From: Coptis chinensis
Lineage: Eukaryota; Streptophyta; Magnoliopsida; Ranunculales; Ranunculaceae
Reading direction: 5' to 3'
NCBI GenBank assembly: GCA_015680905.1
Contig: CM027377.1
Location: forward strand, 60,595,501 to 60,659,500
DNA length: 64,000 nucleotides
In this document: positions 46,201-59,421 of the stretch, one piece after another
Layout: every line of letters begins with the position of its first letter
Numbering within the stretch: the first letter of the stretch is position 1
Translations under genes and position numbers: made by a program
Notes under the pieces: generated by a model
Seen by the model: only the letters and a program-made list of their open reading frames with translations
Databases searched by the model: none
What the model was told of the DNA's origin: nothing

Positions 46201-47300
46201 TCCGTCCTAATGACGCTCATGCTTTCCAGAATCTGTATGCCTTCCAGAAGTTCTCATGCCTGCCAGAACCCTCATGGATATATTTATCTATACGTATAAG
46301 TAGCCATTGTTGCATGTTTAGTATTAATCTACTTATAATTAAACTGTCTTATTTAATAAGCCGATTTTGTCATGAAAGAGGAGAACATTCCAACGAGGGT
46401 TAAAATCTTAGTTGAGTAAGTTGTTTCTAAACCCTATGGGGTGAAGTTGCTCTCTATATGACAATCACAATCTCAATAAGTATTGACGAAATCGAATTAT
46501 TATGCAAAACAAGAATCGGATATTAGTCTATGTATAATACGTTGCATGTTTAGTTTTTACATATCTATTACGTCTTTGCCTTTTAGTATATCTGCGAGTA
46601 TGTATAATATCTTCGCATGCTACTATATCTAGATATGTATGAGTAATTACAACTTACCTGTTAGTGTAGATATACGTATACGTAATATATATCTACCTAT
46701 TTGCCTATATATACGTATTACTGATGTGTATTTGCTTGTACGTATAAAAGTATTTATTGATGATACAACCTTGCCTATTCGTATTGCTATACGCATGAGT
46801 AGGGTATCTTCACATGCTATTATATCTAGTAATGTATGAGTATGTTATATTTGCATGATTAAACTTCAAGTCTAAAAGTATAAGTCGTATTTCCATGCTT
46901 ACATGATTTTACTTTCTCTCTTGCATAAATTTTAATTATAAAATAAAAATAAAAATAAAAATAATAATAATAATTAATTAATTAATTATGACCTTGCATA
47001 AATTTTAATTCCATAAACCTTAATCATATTCCAACAGTGTCTGGGAAACTTGAAAGATTGAGGTTACTTAATTAGAACCGTGTTTGCACGGAAATCCTCC
47101 CTCATATATCTTTCTTGTAACCTGGCTGTTGGTTTATGTACACGTATTCCTAACTATACTGCTACGTTACCAGCGGCTTAGGCCTACGTTGTTCAACTCT
47201 AATGCTTAAAGATAATCATAAAATCCAAGTAATAATAAGTTCCTTCTGTCAATTAGATCTAATTTTATGCTTGCACGAGATTAAGGTCTGGTTCAACTAA
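46201..47300. other. AT-rich stretch of unknown origin
   Basis: No gene is supported. It starts with short imperfect repeats of a TCATGC-TTCCAGAA type (46214-46275), followed by many TATACGTA/TATATCTA words. It may include the 5' LTR or leader of E5, but I see no clear LTR end or primer site. Confidence 0.3.
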
Positions 47301-47343
47301 AAAATTTGAACATACTTATCATAGGAGAAAATACAATAAGCAT

Positions 47344-47725
47344 TTGCGTAAATTCTCACCTCCACAAAGTTCCTCATCTATTAATCCAAATCAACAAGAT
47401 TCCTTGTCACCATTCCCTTCATTCGTTATGGCTGACGAAAATCCACCAACTGAGAAGCCCCTTTCGGACTTCTATACAACATTACAGGAAGGACCTTCTT
47501 CTTGCATCAAACTCGAGGATATTGTCGGTGATTTTCGAATTCCGCCTAATGTTTTTAGTTTGTTACCTGTGTATCATTGTTTGGATTATGAAAACCGCAT
47601 AATCACCTTCAGAAACCCGACCAAGTGGCCACAACATTTCACCATCCAGCCGTCTCTAAGGAATAACTTTTGCTTCAGCTGTTTCCATTCACTTTAGCGG
47701 ATAAAGCGTCAGTTTGGCTAGCAGG
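47344..47725 (+). pseudogene. E5 gag, N-terminal piece
   Basis: A frame from 47344 to 47697 contains SDFYTTLQEGPSSCIKLEDI and NVFSLLPVYHCLD, matching the E6 gag. The following bases to 47725 continue the gag in another frame. CACTA-1 then interrupts it. Confidence 0.7.
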
Positions 47726-48970
47726 CACTACACCATAATAGGATATTTGCAACACACACCTTTTTTTATTTGCAACGGTTATTTCCCGTTAGTAAGTTTC
47801 CAACGTTAAATAAGCGTTGGTAATGTTGTAAAGCGTTGCTTTATTTGGGTGAATTTCCGGAATTAATTGCTAACGCTTAAAAAGCGTTGGAGAAGTGTTA
47901 CAAATTAAAAGCTTGAAGTTTCGCGAAAGAGGGAAACGAAAAAATTCGAAATATAAAACATAACTTTCTTTCTCTCTTCTCTCTCTCTCACCTCCGCATT
48001 TCAAGATCCCTAAAATCATCCACTCCTCAAAACTAATTTTCGCACTCCTCAAAACTAATTCATCACCGCCGCAATACTAATTTTCGGTGGATTAACTAGG
48101 TTTGTCTTTCTTTCTTCAAAACTTTAAAGTTCTAGCTGTTATTCAATTTTTTTTATTTGTTCAATTCTTCACAGATAATGGCAAACAATAGAAAAAAAAT
48201 TGAATAGAGTTGTGCATACCTTATCAACAAACAGGCAGACTTCTCTACCACTACCATCTCTCTTGTTCATCTGAATCTGATAAGAAATGGATTGATCATC
48301 AGTTCAAGATCAAAGACATGAGTCACTCTCTCTTTCTTTGAGATAATAAGCTAAGCTTGTTTGATTTAAAAAAAAAATAGAAAAAAAGGTACTTTATGAT
48401 TCTTCTCTCTCATATATATTCTTAAAGTTTTTGTCATAGAAAGCTTGTTTATTTAGCTTTTAGAAGAGATGGGTAAGTGAGATTCCTTTTAGATTTGGTC
48501 ATGATGGAAGTATAGTTTAACAGACCAAATCCTATTGTACTTGTACGTGTTTGAATGATATATATATATATGATCTTTGACTAAAGAGTGTTTTATTTTC
48601 TCTTTTTGTTTTATGTTCAATTCCCATTTTCTTTTTGTTACTATAGAACGTGACATGTAACAAATGAACTGATCATCAGTTCCTTGCAAATGCCTTGATG
48701 CCTTGATGGTACTGAAAAAGGTACAAAGACGGTATCAGTTTTGCTTTTACTTTCCTTATTTCTGTTTGGATTTGCAGAGTTTACAATTGCATGACCGAAT
48801 CCCCTCTGATCCTCTTCAAAATCATACTTCTCTTACATGGGTTCTTTTGTAATGATTTTGTCGTGGAAAATCAAGATGCTTTCCTTCTCATCTCAGACTT
48901 TTTTCATATATGTGGTTGTTAGTACTTATTTAGTATGTAACCTTGATCAGTTGTTTTAATTTAATGGTCA

Positions 48971-49112
48971 CTACACCAGAATTGCTAAATAACGACACTA
49001 GCTTAGGACTGTCATGACCGTCCTTAATTTAGGACTGCAAAAACCGTCGTATATGGCATATGGCCGTCGTATACTGACCTAAGCTAAAATAGGGGATGGG
49101 TTTTGGTGTAGT
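48971..49112. mobile_element. Small inverted-repeat element or CACTA-end pair inside CACTA-1
   Basis: CACTACACCAGAATTGC at the left and TTGGTGTAGTA at the right face each other, enclosing GC-balanced sequence with CGTC(A/C)TA words. Length about 142 bp. No clear target duplication. Confidence 0.35.
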
Positions 49113-50759
49113 AAATACACGATCGTAGAGATAGTTCTAGAACTCGTCGCTTAGGTGGTGGGGCTAGTTTTCATTCTCGCTCTCACTGCCTTTTCCCTAT
49201 TGCGTTCATTTTTTTTTCCATTCTGGCGCTCGTTATTTTCACTAACACAGCCCAGAGACACTAGTGGAAAGTGAGAGAAAAAAAAACAGAGGTGGCTTCT
49301 AACAAGCCATTTAGAGCTTCTGCAAGGAACACAAAGCAAGAGCTTGTGAGCTTCTGTGAAGTTGTAAGCTCTCTCTCTCTCTCTCTCTTCAAAACATAAA
49401 ATTTAGTTAGTTAATAATTTTAAAGCTTCAAGTTTGTGTATTTTCGTCTAATTTTTGTTTGTTAAATTGTCTAAGCCACCAAGAAGGTACTTTTAATTTG
49501 CTAATTTCGAGGAAGTTGTTTGATACCGATGCTTTTGCATATTTTTGTGTATATCGATGCTTTTTGTATTAAGTTCAATGTATTCCCCTGTTTTGTATAT
49601 CGGTTCATAGAACACTTAATTTGAAGTTACTAGCCTCTTGGTTGAAAGTTTGAATCTAGATCTCGTGTGATTGTTTGTTTCTATTTCCATATTTATTTTT
49701 GTTTCAAAATTTCTTGCTGGCGATGGTTGTTGTAGCTCAAAGATTGGAATAGTCGTTTCTATATCTATTACTAGTATATGGATTGTGAACCAGCTTTGGC
49801 AGCTTGTGTTGTTGTAAGTCAATGGAGGGAACAAGATCAATGATGTTGGGGTTATCAAGTAGGTATTGTATAAAAACTAATTTGGTGGGTTCCAGCCTTG
49901 CAGGACCAAGAAAGCTCTGTTAGGATATGGTGTCACAGCAATATGAAGCCGCTGTGTGGGAAAAGACAAGTAAAAAGGATTGTTAGATTTCTCGGTAAGT
50001 TAGCTTAGTTAAGCACCCTTTTTAGTTCTCACACAATTTTAGTGTTTGTGATAGTTCTCTACCTTGGATCATAACTGACTAGCTAGCTCGTTCTTCGACA
50101 CGTCGATAAAAAATGATAACAACATGGGCACACCTTCCTTCCATGAGTTCAAGAAGTAGGCTTCTTTCTATCTTAAAGAGAAGCTCAAGACTGCTCGGTA
50201 ATTTTTCTAGTAATGTTATTCCTATAGAACTGTAATTTTCTTGTATATACAATATGTATAGATATGATTTTCTTGTGATTTTCAAGGAATGTTAACAGGT
50301 AGATTTTTCACTGCTGATTAGTTCCAAGGTTTCAAGCCGATAAGTAATGCCATGCATATGCGTTTTCACTGCTGATTTTTTTTCGGTTTAATAAGTATGA
50401 AGTTTGAAACTTTGTTGATTGCTAGCTTTCCATTTGATTTTTTTGATTGAGGTTATATAGGTTCATGATTTATTTTTGGCATGCAAGTAGGGATATATTA
50501 TTAATATAATAAAAAAATGTTACATCAATGAATGATATAGTTTACAACTCAAGGATTTCTGTGATCAGCACAAGCATTTCCTAGTTAAAATTGTAGTATA
50601 TCCTGCAAGGACTTTCTATGCATTTTAAAAAGGGAGGTTTTGAAGTGCTCCAAAGTCCTTGGCCTTGACTCAAAGTTGTTCCCATTTTTGCTACAACATC
50701 CGCTCCAAAATTTGCTTCACGATAGATGTGTGAGATTCTCCATTGTGATGGTCTTTGAG
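49113..50759. other. CACTA-1 interior, no identified gene
   Basis: AT-rich, with a CT microsatellite near 49370-49388. Several intron-like and exon-like stretches, none assignable. Confidence 0.35.
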
Positions 50760-51490
50760 TTGCTCATAGCCATTGTGGTTTGAGAACCCATGGAATTTTG
50801 CCGCTAGTGAAGGCTAGGGTAGCTGCTATGGAGTCACTTTCTAGCCACAAGTTCACCCATCCAGTTAATACTGCTAGTTCTACTGCCAACACTAAAGCAT
50901 AACATTCCGCATCAAAATTTGTAGTGATTCCTAGACCGTAGGCTTTCACTCCTATAACTTGAGCATTGTGGTCTCGGAAAATTATTCCTGCACCTCCAAG
51001 TCCCGGGTTTCCAATAGATGATCCATCGGTATTAGCTTTCACAAAACCATAGTTTGGCGGTATCCAGCTGACTTCTTTGATGTTGTTTGAGGGTCATGCT
51101 CTACCTTTGATATTTAGTGAGTGGGGATACTCAAGTCATCAACTGTGTTGAACATGAACCCATTTGCAATCTTCCCTCCAGCTTTTAGTTCTTTAATGAC
51201 TTCCTTCTTGATGTTGCTTTTTTCATCACCTTGTCATCAAACTAGCATCGATTTCTTGACTTCCATATTTGGGACATTAGGCTTGCTGCTGCTGAATTCC
51301 ATAGCTGCTACTGAATGGGGCTGAGAAGTTTAGGGACATTGATTATACCTTACAGAGAGAACTGGTTGAACTTTCAAGAAGTCAAATAGCCACTGCCATA
51401 GTTATGTAGCACAGTTACATTCCCAGAGCATGTGGCTGATGTTCTCTTCTTAATTTTTGCAAAATCTGTAGCGAGAAATCATGTGTATAC
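50760..51490 (-). pseudogene. LINE 3' fragment (RNase H and zf-RVT) inside CACTA-1
   Basis: The minus-strand frame 50764-51042 encodes an RNase H with DGSSIGNPGLGGAGIIFRD and a WLESDS segment. Broken frames upstream (51240-51480) show the LINE zf-RVT with HM(L)WEC. Not the same copy as the LINE at 29057-36847. Confidence 0.7.
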
Positions 51491-53100
51491 CTTTAGTTCG
51501 TACCTTGTCATCTATTGGGGGAAGCGTTTTGAATTAGTTTCCATACTATACTTGTTGTTTTGGGGTGCAAGTACCCATTTATACCATCAAATAGGTTATA
51601 GGTTCATGATGAAGCTAGGAGAGAAACGCTTGTGAGTGAGCCTTGCTTAGGACCGGGGATATCGTTGTCACTCGTGAAGAACAACCCCTCATTTGATTCT
51701 TATTGCGTGAAACTAGTGAGTACTTAGTATTTTGTTTATGTTAACTATGTGTATGATTTATTTTTATCTTATGATGCTTTTCTATTCGTCATAACATATA
51801 TGTGTAGGAAGATGAATTGATAATATAGTATGTAAGCGGTAGTTTTCTTGGTTTAGTTTTCTGGGGTCGGTTCAGAAGAGTCCTGAAAAATCATGCTTGG
51901 GAATGAGGTCTCGGGGCTTGAGTAAGAATTTTAGATCTGCAAGTCTTCTTTCCAATACAGTTGGATTCACCTCGTTTCAATATCTACACAGTAAGTTAAG
52001 ACTGTTTTAATACAGAGAGGCCCGATAGGATTTTTCTGACCAAGTTCTGTGTTTGGTCGCGTTCTGTGAATTTTCTGTTAAGAACCTGCTTTCATGGTCT
52101 AAATGTTAGTTGTAAGTAATTTAATTATGTTTCAAACCCAATTTACCTTGTACTAATCCAAGTTATACAAAGGAAGTTACGACAGTTTTGTTCTTGCTTA
52201 TACATGCTATTCTTACTTGCTCGCGCATCTGATTAATTGATCATGTGATTATGAAGGCCTCACATATCACTTTCGGGGATTGTTAAGTTTACATAGAGGA
52301 AAAGAGAACTTCAACTAGAGGTAAGTGGAACTCTTATACATATAAAGGCATGGGTGCCTTTTTTGTAAATCCTATAATCTGATATAGTTCATCTATTTGC
52401 TGCAACATCTATTTGTTGTCGTTCGGTGTAATGTGTAAGGTATCAATTTTATGAAGGGAAAAACAAGAAGGCCAAGAGAATTGCTTCCCAATTTGATGAG
52501 TCATGTTCACCTCAAGCTCCTCGTCAAGGTAAAAACTTAAACCCCACTCTCCATTTTCTCAATTTTCAACTCGTCGAATTACTATAAGGTTTTCTTTTTA
52601 TGCACCGATTTTATGTAATCATTGTTTATGTCGTCGAGATATGGGAGTAGGCAACAAATGCTCTATCTTTAAGGAAGGTGGGGGGTCAAGTATTTAATTA
52701 ATTGCATGAATTTAATTAGTATGATTGTTTTTCTGAGTTCATTATTTGTTTTGTGATTTTTTTGGAATTAGATGGGCTTTGTGGAGCGGCACTAGGATTT
52801 CTATTGAGTGAAGCTTTCGTCACTAATGATTGTTATTATATTTTGAAGATTCGGGATTGCTTGGAAAATCGTATAGAAATTTGTAACCCTGAGTAAATTT
52901 GAATTTGTAACCCTCAAAACTCTTTTGAAGTTATATATATGGTTCAATGACTATAATATTTGTTTTCAGGTGTTTGCTTGTGTTTATTTTACTTGTCAAA
53001 TGGTATGAAAAAACATTTGGTAATTTTATTTGCTTCTATATGAAACCACAGGAGGTGCAGGTTTAGAATAGGAAAAAAATTAAAATAATTTTTTTTTTTT
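51491..53100. other. CACTA-1 interior, possible captured sequence
   Basis: Short gene-like pieces near 52445-52535 and 52770-52830 read as protein, each with splice-like borders, but I cannot identify a family. Otherwise noncoding. Confidence 0.3.
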
Positions 53101-53457
53101 ACTATATCAACACATTAGGAACGGTTTACAACCGTTGCAAAGCAAAAAATAAATATTAAAGCATCCATTAATAATCGTTACAAATCAAACTATGTAACGC
53201 TTTTTAACCGTTAGTAATTGTCATTCTGTAACGGTTAATAACCGTTGAAAAATTTAGTTTGCAACACTTTTTAACCGTTAGTAATTGTCACTCTGCAACG
53301 GTTAATAACAGTTGGAAAATTTGGTTTGCAACGCTTTTTACCTGCTGTAAATATTTCCAACACTTTACCCATGCCATATTTGCAACGCTTAATAAGCGTT
53401 GCAAAAATTATTCGCAACGGTTTTTTGCCGTTAGTAATAGCCTGTTATGGTGTAGTG

Positions 53458-54003
53458 AGGACAACAGCCACAATCCATAGAAACATGGAATAAACTTGTC
53501 CAAGCTTTCATGCTACAATTTTACACTTAAAAGAAAACTAATGAAATGCTTCAAAAAATCCAATTCTTTCGTCAAAATCCCCATGAATCCTTTATAGAAG
53601 CATGGAGTCGATTTACAGATTTTCTTTTGGAATGCCCTCATCATCAGCTCGACACCGCTGTCATTGTCCGTTCATTCTTTAATGGCCTATCAGATCATCA
53701 AAAAGAAACTCTTGATATAATGAACGACGGTTTCTTCATGGACAAAGGAGCTACTGAAGCATATACCTTTCTTGAAAAACAAGCGAAAAAAGGTACACAT
53801 TAGGGTAACACTGATTCTTCTAGGTCATATAAGGATACCGTTACAAAAGCTATGTTTATTTTTGAGATAAAACCAGATCTCGAATTAAAAAATCTAATAG
53901 AATCCCTCACTAAAAAAGTAGATGCTCTTGCAGTTCAAGTAAACGATCAACTCCCACAACAGGTCATGAACGTTAACACCGCCCCATGTGTTCTTTGTCT
54001 TAG
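53458..54003 (+). pseudogene. E5 gag, middle piece
   Basis: Between the two CACTA elements. The frame 53546-53803 has FFRQNPHESFIEAW and ECPHHQLDTAVIV, then a stop at the position where relatives have Trp. The gag continues in the same frame after the stop and reaches the first half of a Cys-x2-Cys knuckle at 54003, where CACTA-2 enters. Confidence 0.8.
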
Positions 54004-54409
54004 CACTACTACAGAATGACACATATACCACGGTCAATAAGAACGTTTATACCACGGTTCTTCCAAAAACCGTGGGAAATACTTATATACCACGGCGGAA
54101 ATTTCTTTGGTCATTGGTTTACTAGTATATGCCACAGTTACATGAAAACCGTGGGATAAGTTGGGCCATATACCATGGTTAGTTTTTTTTTCAGCATGAG
54201 AGTACTCCACATCCCCACTACCTTAAACATAAACAGTGGTATATAAATTTTCCACTTTCTACCGTGGTTTATGACTTTATACCAAATAGTCAAATACGCG
54301 AAAAAAAAAATACACAGTACGAAACTCATTCAAATTGGATTCCTACTATTCTCTCGGTCTCTCCCTACAACTTCTATAGTTCTACGACTCTTAACAGCTT
54401 TTTTCACTA

Positions 54410-54600
54410 CACCATAACAAGGATTTTCTAACAATTGCAATTTCTCATTTGTAACACATATACATCCGTTAGTAAGTTAATAACAATTAGTGTTCCATTA
54501 CATAATTACTTAACCATTAGTAAATTACCGGAATTATTTTGTGACGTTTATAGAGATATTAACTAAGGGATGTACAAGCGTGACTAATGTTAAAATCTAA
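54410..54600. mobile_element. Truncated CACTA end related to CACTA-1
   Basis: CACTACACCATAACAAGG and the following bases parallel the left end of CACTA-1, down to a shared TTACCGGAATTA-like word. No matching right end was found before 60239. Confidence 0.5.
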
Positions 54601-55062
54601 TTAGAAAATTTGAGACCAATTAAAAATAAAAGAAAGAAGGCTTAAAATTTTAGCGGGATTTTTTTTCACCTCACGCTCATTAGGGTCAACTGGTCAAGAC
54701 ACGAAAAGAGTAAACAAAACAAAAGGGGAAAAGGGATGAACCGCTGCCGCTGCCACTTCCAGGAGCCAGATGGGTTCTTTCTTTTTCTTTTTCTTTCTAC
54801 TTTCATTTCAGTCAATCTCAATTCTACTTCATCAAGTGAGCTTATACGAATGTTCTTGAGTTGGATATTTTCCCGAGGGTGTAAAATGTCTCCTGTCTGC
54901 TGTCTGTCTGCGCCCCCTCAAAACACACCAAAAATTCTTTCTCTCACATTTTCTCGTCTTCTCTCTCGGTTCATTTTCCTTCCCTCTCAAAAACACTTTC
55001 GCCCACATTTTCTTTCCTTCTCTCTCTCTGTTCATTTTCCTTCCCTCTAACAACCACTCAAT

Positions 55063-55446
55063 ATAGTGGCCATTTCCTTCTCTTTCATGTTCATGGAATT
55101 TGTCATTTTTATATTTAGTTGGGTGATATCCTTTTAGACAATTGTGCCTTGCTTTATTTACTGGAACTGTGCCTTCCCTAGTAGTCCAGGGAATCACTCT
55201 GGGCTATCCAAGCTGGAGCTGATGACATTAATGCGGATCAAAGCATTCTTAGAGGGATCAAATTGAATTTTATTATGGCGGATGCGGAATGCAACGTTTT
55301 CATGGGTGCAATTGGAGGTACTATTACATCTTTCTTGTATGTATGTAGATAATGGGCATTTCCTCCTCTTTCATGTTGTGGAATTTGTCATTTTTATATT
55401 TAGTTGGGTGATGTCCTTTTAGACAATTGTGCCTTGCTTTATTTAC
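55063..55446. repeat. Direct duplication of about 95 bp
   Basis: 55063-55160 and 55351-55446 share TTTTTATATTTAGTTGGGTG and TTGTGCCTTGCTTTATTTAC, with few differences. They lie inside CACTA-2. The sequence between them includes an unidentified exon-like piece (about 55200-55315). Confidence 0.7.
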
Positions 55447-56525
55447 TGGAATTCGCTTGTATAGATGATAATTGTTTGATGAGCATGTTTGAGTGTGTAA
55501 AGATATCTTGATCTATATCTGGAAAGGAACCCCTCTCTTGACTCTTGAGTTCATGTTTATGAATTTGATTAGTAAATGTTTCCAGCTATTTAACTTGTTT
55601 CCCTGACGTTTGATTGTATAAGAGGAATAAGACATTTTGAGGTAACCATCTTAAGAAGATGGTGTAGTTTTCTTCTCATTTTATCAGAAGTTACTGAAAC
55701 AAATTGACGTAGTTCCTTTGGTCATGAGCCATCAACTATATTAGAACTATAGATATCCATCAATCCCCATACCTTTGCCACATCCTCAGTAAAGCTCATA
55801 AGTAAAGCTTTATCGAATGCATGAATTTTGTATTTTGGTATTTAAGTAAGATGATGCTTGCTATTCTAGAACTTCTCTTAAAGTACCGATTCCATAAAAA
55901 AAATTCTCGAACATGGGAGGAGAGTTCCGTCTAATTAGAGTCGAGAGGCAGAGGAGCACCGAAGAGAGTTTCGGAACTAAAGCCACCACCCTATGCTGAA
56001 GCTTTGAAGCCTTTGAAAGAATGGTAACTCATGTGTAGGATCTGGTTAGCCTCTCTTCAACAATATGTGCATGCACGGAACCTAAAACGTTGACTTCACT
56101 TCAAAATTTCACACCAAACAAATATCTAAAAATCATATCTAGCACGTGTAATCACTGTGAGTTTTTCACACCAACACTGAATTTTGTTGGAGTATGGAAA
56201 ATTGACATGAAAGAGGAAACAAGAAAACTTAAAATATGTGCATTTGGTTCATAATCCCATTTGCTTAGAATTATTGAAAGGCGACAAATTGATTGTGATG
56301 TGAGGTCTTTGAAAAACAAAACAAGCTATGGTTTTCGTTACTTTCCAAGTCTGTCAAAATAATATGCTTAAGATCGTAGGTGGAACCCCTAACAGTTTAG
56401 GGAATCACTCGGGCTAGCCTTGTGCACTAAACTTTCGCCCTGCTTCTATTATGTAATGGAACAGTCACCATGAGGACATCTTTACCATTGCGCCCAAGTC
56501 ATGTTGCTCTCTCGAGTCATTATGG

Positions 56526-56528
<3 letters not shown>

Positions 56529-56584
<56 letters not shown>
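56529..56584. repeat. (AT)n microsatellite
   Basis: About 28 uninterrupted AT units. Frames through it encode only Tyr-Ile repeats and are spurious. Confidence 0.9.
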
Positions 56585-56587
<3 letters not shown>

Positions 56588-57560
56588 ACCACGGACTCAC
56601 AGTTCACTTGCACATCTTGTGGATCGAACCAGGTTAGGTTGGTCTTTAGTCGACATGACATTTCTGATGACACATTCAATCATTCCATCTTTTCAGTCCC
56701 ATATCTTTGCAAGTTACATCGTGGAGTCACTTTTACAGATTGGGAACATTATTTCGCTTTATTTCACGCGAGTGTTACCAATATTCCCAATAAAAAACTA
56801 GAATGCATGACCGCTTGCACCGTCTCTAACTAACTCAAAACCAATCCACATATTACGCTTCATTGGTTACCTTGTTCTGGGGGAGGAGTGGAGTCGGGGC
56901 ATAGCTTCAGCTTTTAATCTTGTTCTTGAATTTGATACAAAAAAAATCAGCACTCCTAACAAAGGCTTCGTATAGCAACTCATAGGCATATCATCTGACA
57001 TTGTGACTTGTGACGTGATCAAAGGTTGGTTCGGATATATAAAATAATAAAAATAATAAATTTTTTTTAAAAAAAAGCCAAATAAATAATATACTACGCT
57101 CACTCCCCCACTGCAATGCAGTATACTAGTATATGATAGGATTAATGAGAATTTGTTTTTTTGGTCGATCTACTAGGTTTTTTGAAGTTAGTTGGTTGTG
57201 TACCCAAAGGACAAAACTTTCATTATTTCAACACAAAATTCTCGATATATGGAAGAAAGCTTGCTTTAACCAAGGTAACAACTAATTATGGGTTCAATTT
57301 TTTGAAAATGGGGTTTTGGCTAACATAAAAGTGTGTGATCTGTTCATTCAATAGTTGTTTGTTGTGCTTGTTTAACCTTAAGTAAGTTAGTTATTAAAAG
57401 TTAAGATCTTTTTAATTTCGAATTAGTTTAGTTTATTTGTTATTGTACTTTCCAATGTTTGATTTTCTGGTTTTTGCTAAACGTGTTCTCCTACTTATCT
57501 TGAATGGCCTTGCTTTGTTCTTGAAGCCCTTCGTGATTTTAATGTATTACATACATCAAG

Positions 57561-58314
57561 ATGATAAGTTTGATGGAAGAAGTTGAATCTGAAATTTTGT
57601 TTGAGTCTAGGGATGCTGAGCAGGTTTTAGGTTGGGTCTTGTTGCTGATATTGCTTTGGCTTCTCGAAAAGCACTTATTGGGTACTTGTCTGGAAGTATT
57701 GCTATCATTGATGATGCAGTTCATTCCGTGTCAGATGTCCTAAGTTTTAAGTGATTTATTTGGTGGAAAATAGGTTTTGGGCTTGTATAGAATTTGAGTT
57801 ATTGGTATTTTATTTGTTTTCTTAGGTGCTTAGTGGTGTGGCATTGTGGTCGTTTAAAGTTGCAAGGGCTCCTAAGGATAAAGAACATCCATATGGTCAG
57901 TTTGATTCGTACCCACACGCTACTCTATGAATATCTTTAGTGAGTATCAAATTATGTAAGTGTTTAACTATTGTATCTTTTATCCTGTCCAGGGCATGGT
58001 AAATTTGATACTCTAGGAGCTCTTGGGATTTCTTCTATGCTTTTAGTAATTGCAGGAGGTATTGCGTGGCATGCTATGGATATTTTACTGGTAAGGATCA
58101 CATTAAGCGAGGCAATGAGGTAGACGTGTAGAACATTGCAGCCTGAAGTAGTATTTTTAGTTATTTTAGTTTTTCGAGTACTTTGATTGGTTTCTTCATA
58201 ATGTAAGTTCTTGAAAATATGCAGGGACTTCTGGCATCAAATCTGGGAATGGATAGCCATGGCCATAGTGGAGGGCATCATCACGGGGTTGACATGGATC
58301 ACCCCATCTTGGCT
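57561..58314 (+). pseudogene. Captured CDF-family metal tolerance protein fragment (MTPC4/MTP7-like)
   Basis: Four exon-like blocks: up to 57736, 57826-57895, 57993-58090 and 58225-58314, each bordered by GT/AG except for the missing 5' part. They read in phase through a cation-diffusion-facilitator core: GYLSGSIAIIDDAVHSVSD, then KDKEHPYG, GHGKFDTLGALGIS, and a His-rich GHHHGVDMDHPILA end. CDF proteins export or sequester divalent metals (established). A one-base deletion near 57626 breaks the frame. The rest of the gene is absent. It lies between CACTA-2 ends, so it was probably captured. Confidence 0.8.
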
Positions 58315-59421
58315 GTGAGGATGATGATTATATCAATTTCTGTTAAAGAAATGTAATGACCAAATCTAAAGGTTTTAACTCTTAAATATTGCTGGTCTTG
58401 TTGGTCCAAAAAGTGGACTGAATCCAGCTAAAGTCAATAAAAAGCACATGGTGCCAATGTGTAAAATAGGTTTTTGTGTTGTCTTTCAGTTTTATATGCC
58501 AAGCATTCAATGTGTACTGATGTGTATAATATTGCAGGGGTGCCACCAATTAAGGGGAAGGAATTTTGGATCATCTATATATCTTGATGTAACGATAAAG
58601 GTGTTACGCCTATATATGTAATTTTTGTTAGTGATACAACTGTCATTTTTTGTTAGTGAATTGTGTGACATAGTACCCGCCGACAAATTCTTTAGTGTGG
58701 AAAGATATATGTTTTAAACATCTTCCAAACTTGTTGATTGTTTTCATAATAACTCCTTGAGTCGTCTATAAGTGGCGTCCTTTTGCAAAAGATGAAAAAA
58801 AAAGAGATGACACAAGTTGGTGCTTGTACTCTGTTGGAAGTTGATTTGTCATTAGCTAATTTTGTACATTTGTACATTGGCTCCTTTAGTATATTTGTTT
58901 TTGTTTACTTTCCCATTGATACTTCTTTTTTAGGACGCTATATCACAATTGGGTTGTTCTTTTGTTTAAAAACCTGAACTGGAGTGAACTATCCTTCCAC
59001 AAGTCATTCTATTTGAAGTCAAACATACATTTTAACTCACAATACTAGAAAATCTCGGATTTAACATTTAATTTGACTTTTATCCTCCATTTTTACAATT
59101 GGATTGCTTTGGGTTTTGATTAGATATCCTGCATACATGTTAGTGTGCAAGGCATAATAAGATTTTGGTTGTTGTGCTCATTGATAATGTGTTTTTTTTT
59201 TCTGGTTATTCCAGGGTTTATTCTGGTTTTGCTAATGTATTATGTCTTGGAACATAACATTGGGATAGATGATATTGATGATTATTGTTGTGTTTGAAGT
59301 GTGTTGTTTGTTGGACACTGTGCTTAGCTCTAGGAGTGTCACTATTAACATAATCACAATATGAGATAATTGTATGTGAATTCAGTTACAGAATTTGACA
59401 CATGTTCCCATTCTTTTTCAG
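58315..59421. other. CACTA-2 interior between the two captured fragments
   Basis: AT-rich intron-like sequence. No exon is recognised. Confidence 0.4.

Larger units (their letters stand above)
47726..53457. mobile_element. CACTA-1 transposon, non-autonomous
   Basis: Terminal inverted repeats CACTACACCATAATAGG and CCTGTTATGGTGTAGTG, flanked by the 3-bp duplication AGG (47723-47725 and 53458-53460). Subterminal repeats with GCAACG(C/G)TT and CCGTT(A/G) cores fill both ends, especially 53110-53440. 5732 bp. No transposase was recognised. It carries a LINE fragment and unidentified sequence. Confidence 0.85.

Noticed and set aside
54736-55050. 104-codon plus-strand ORF with signal-peptide-like start
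   Set aside because: CT-rich sequence inside CACTA-2 with no homologous domain; too weak to call.
56501-56833. 110-codon ORF with Tyr-Ile repeats
   Set aside because: It arises from the (AT)n microsatellite.
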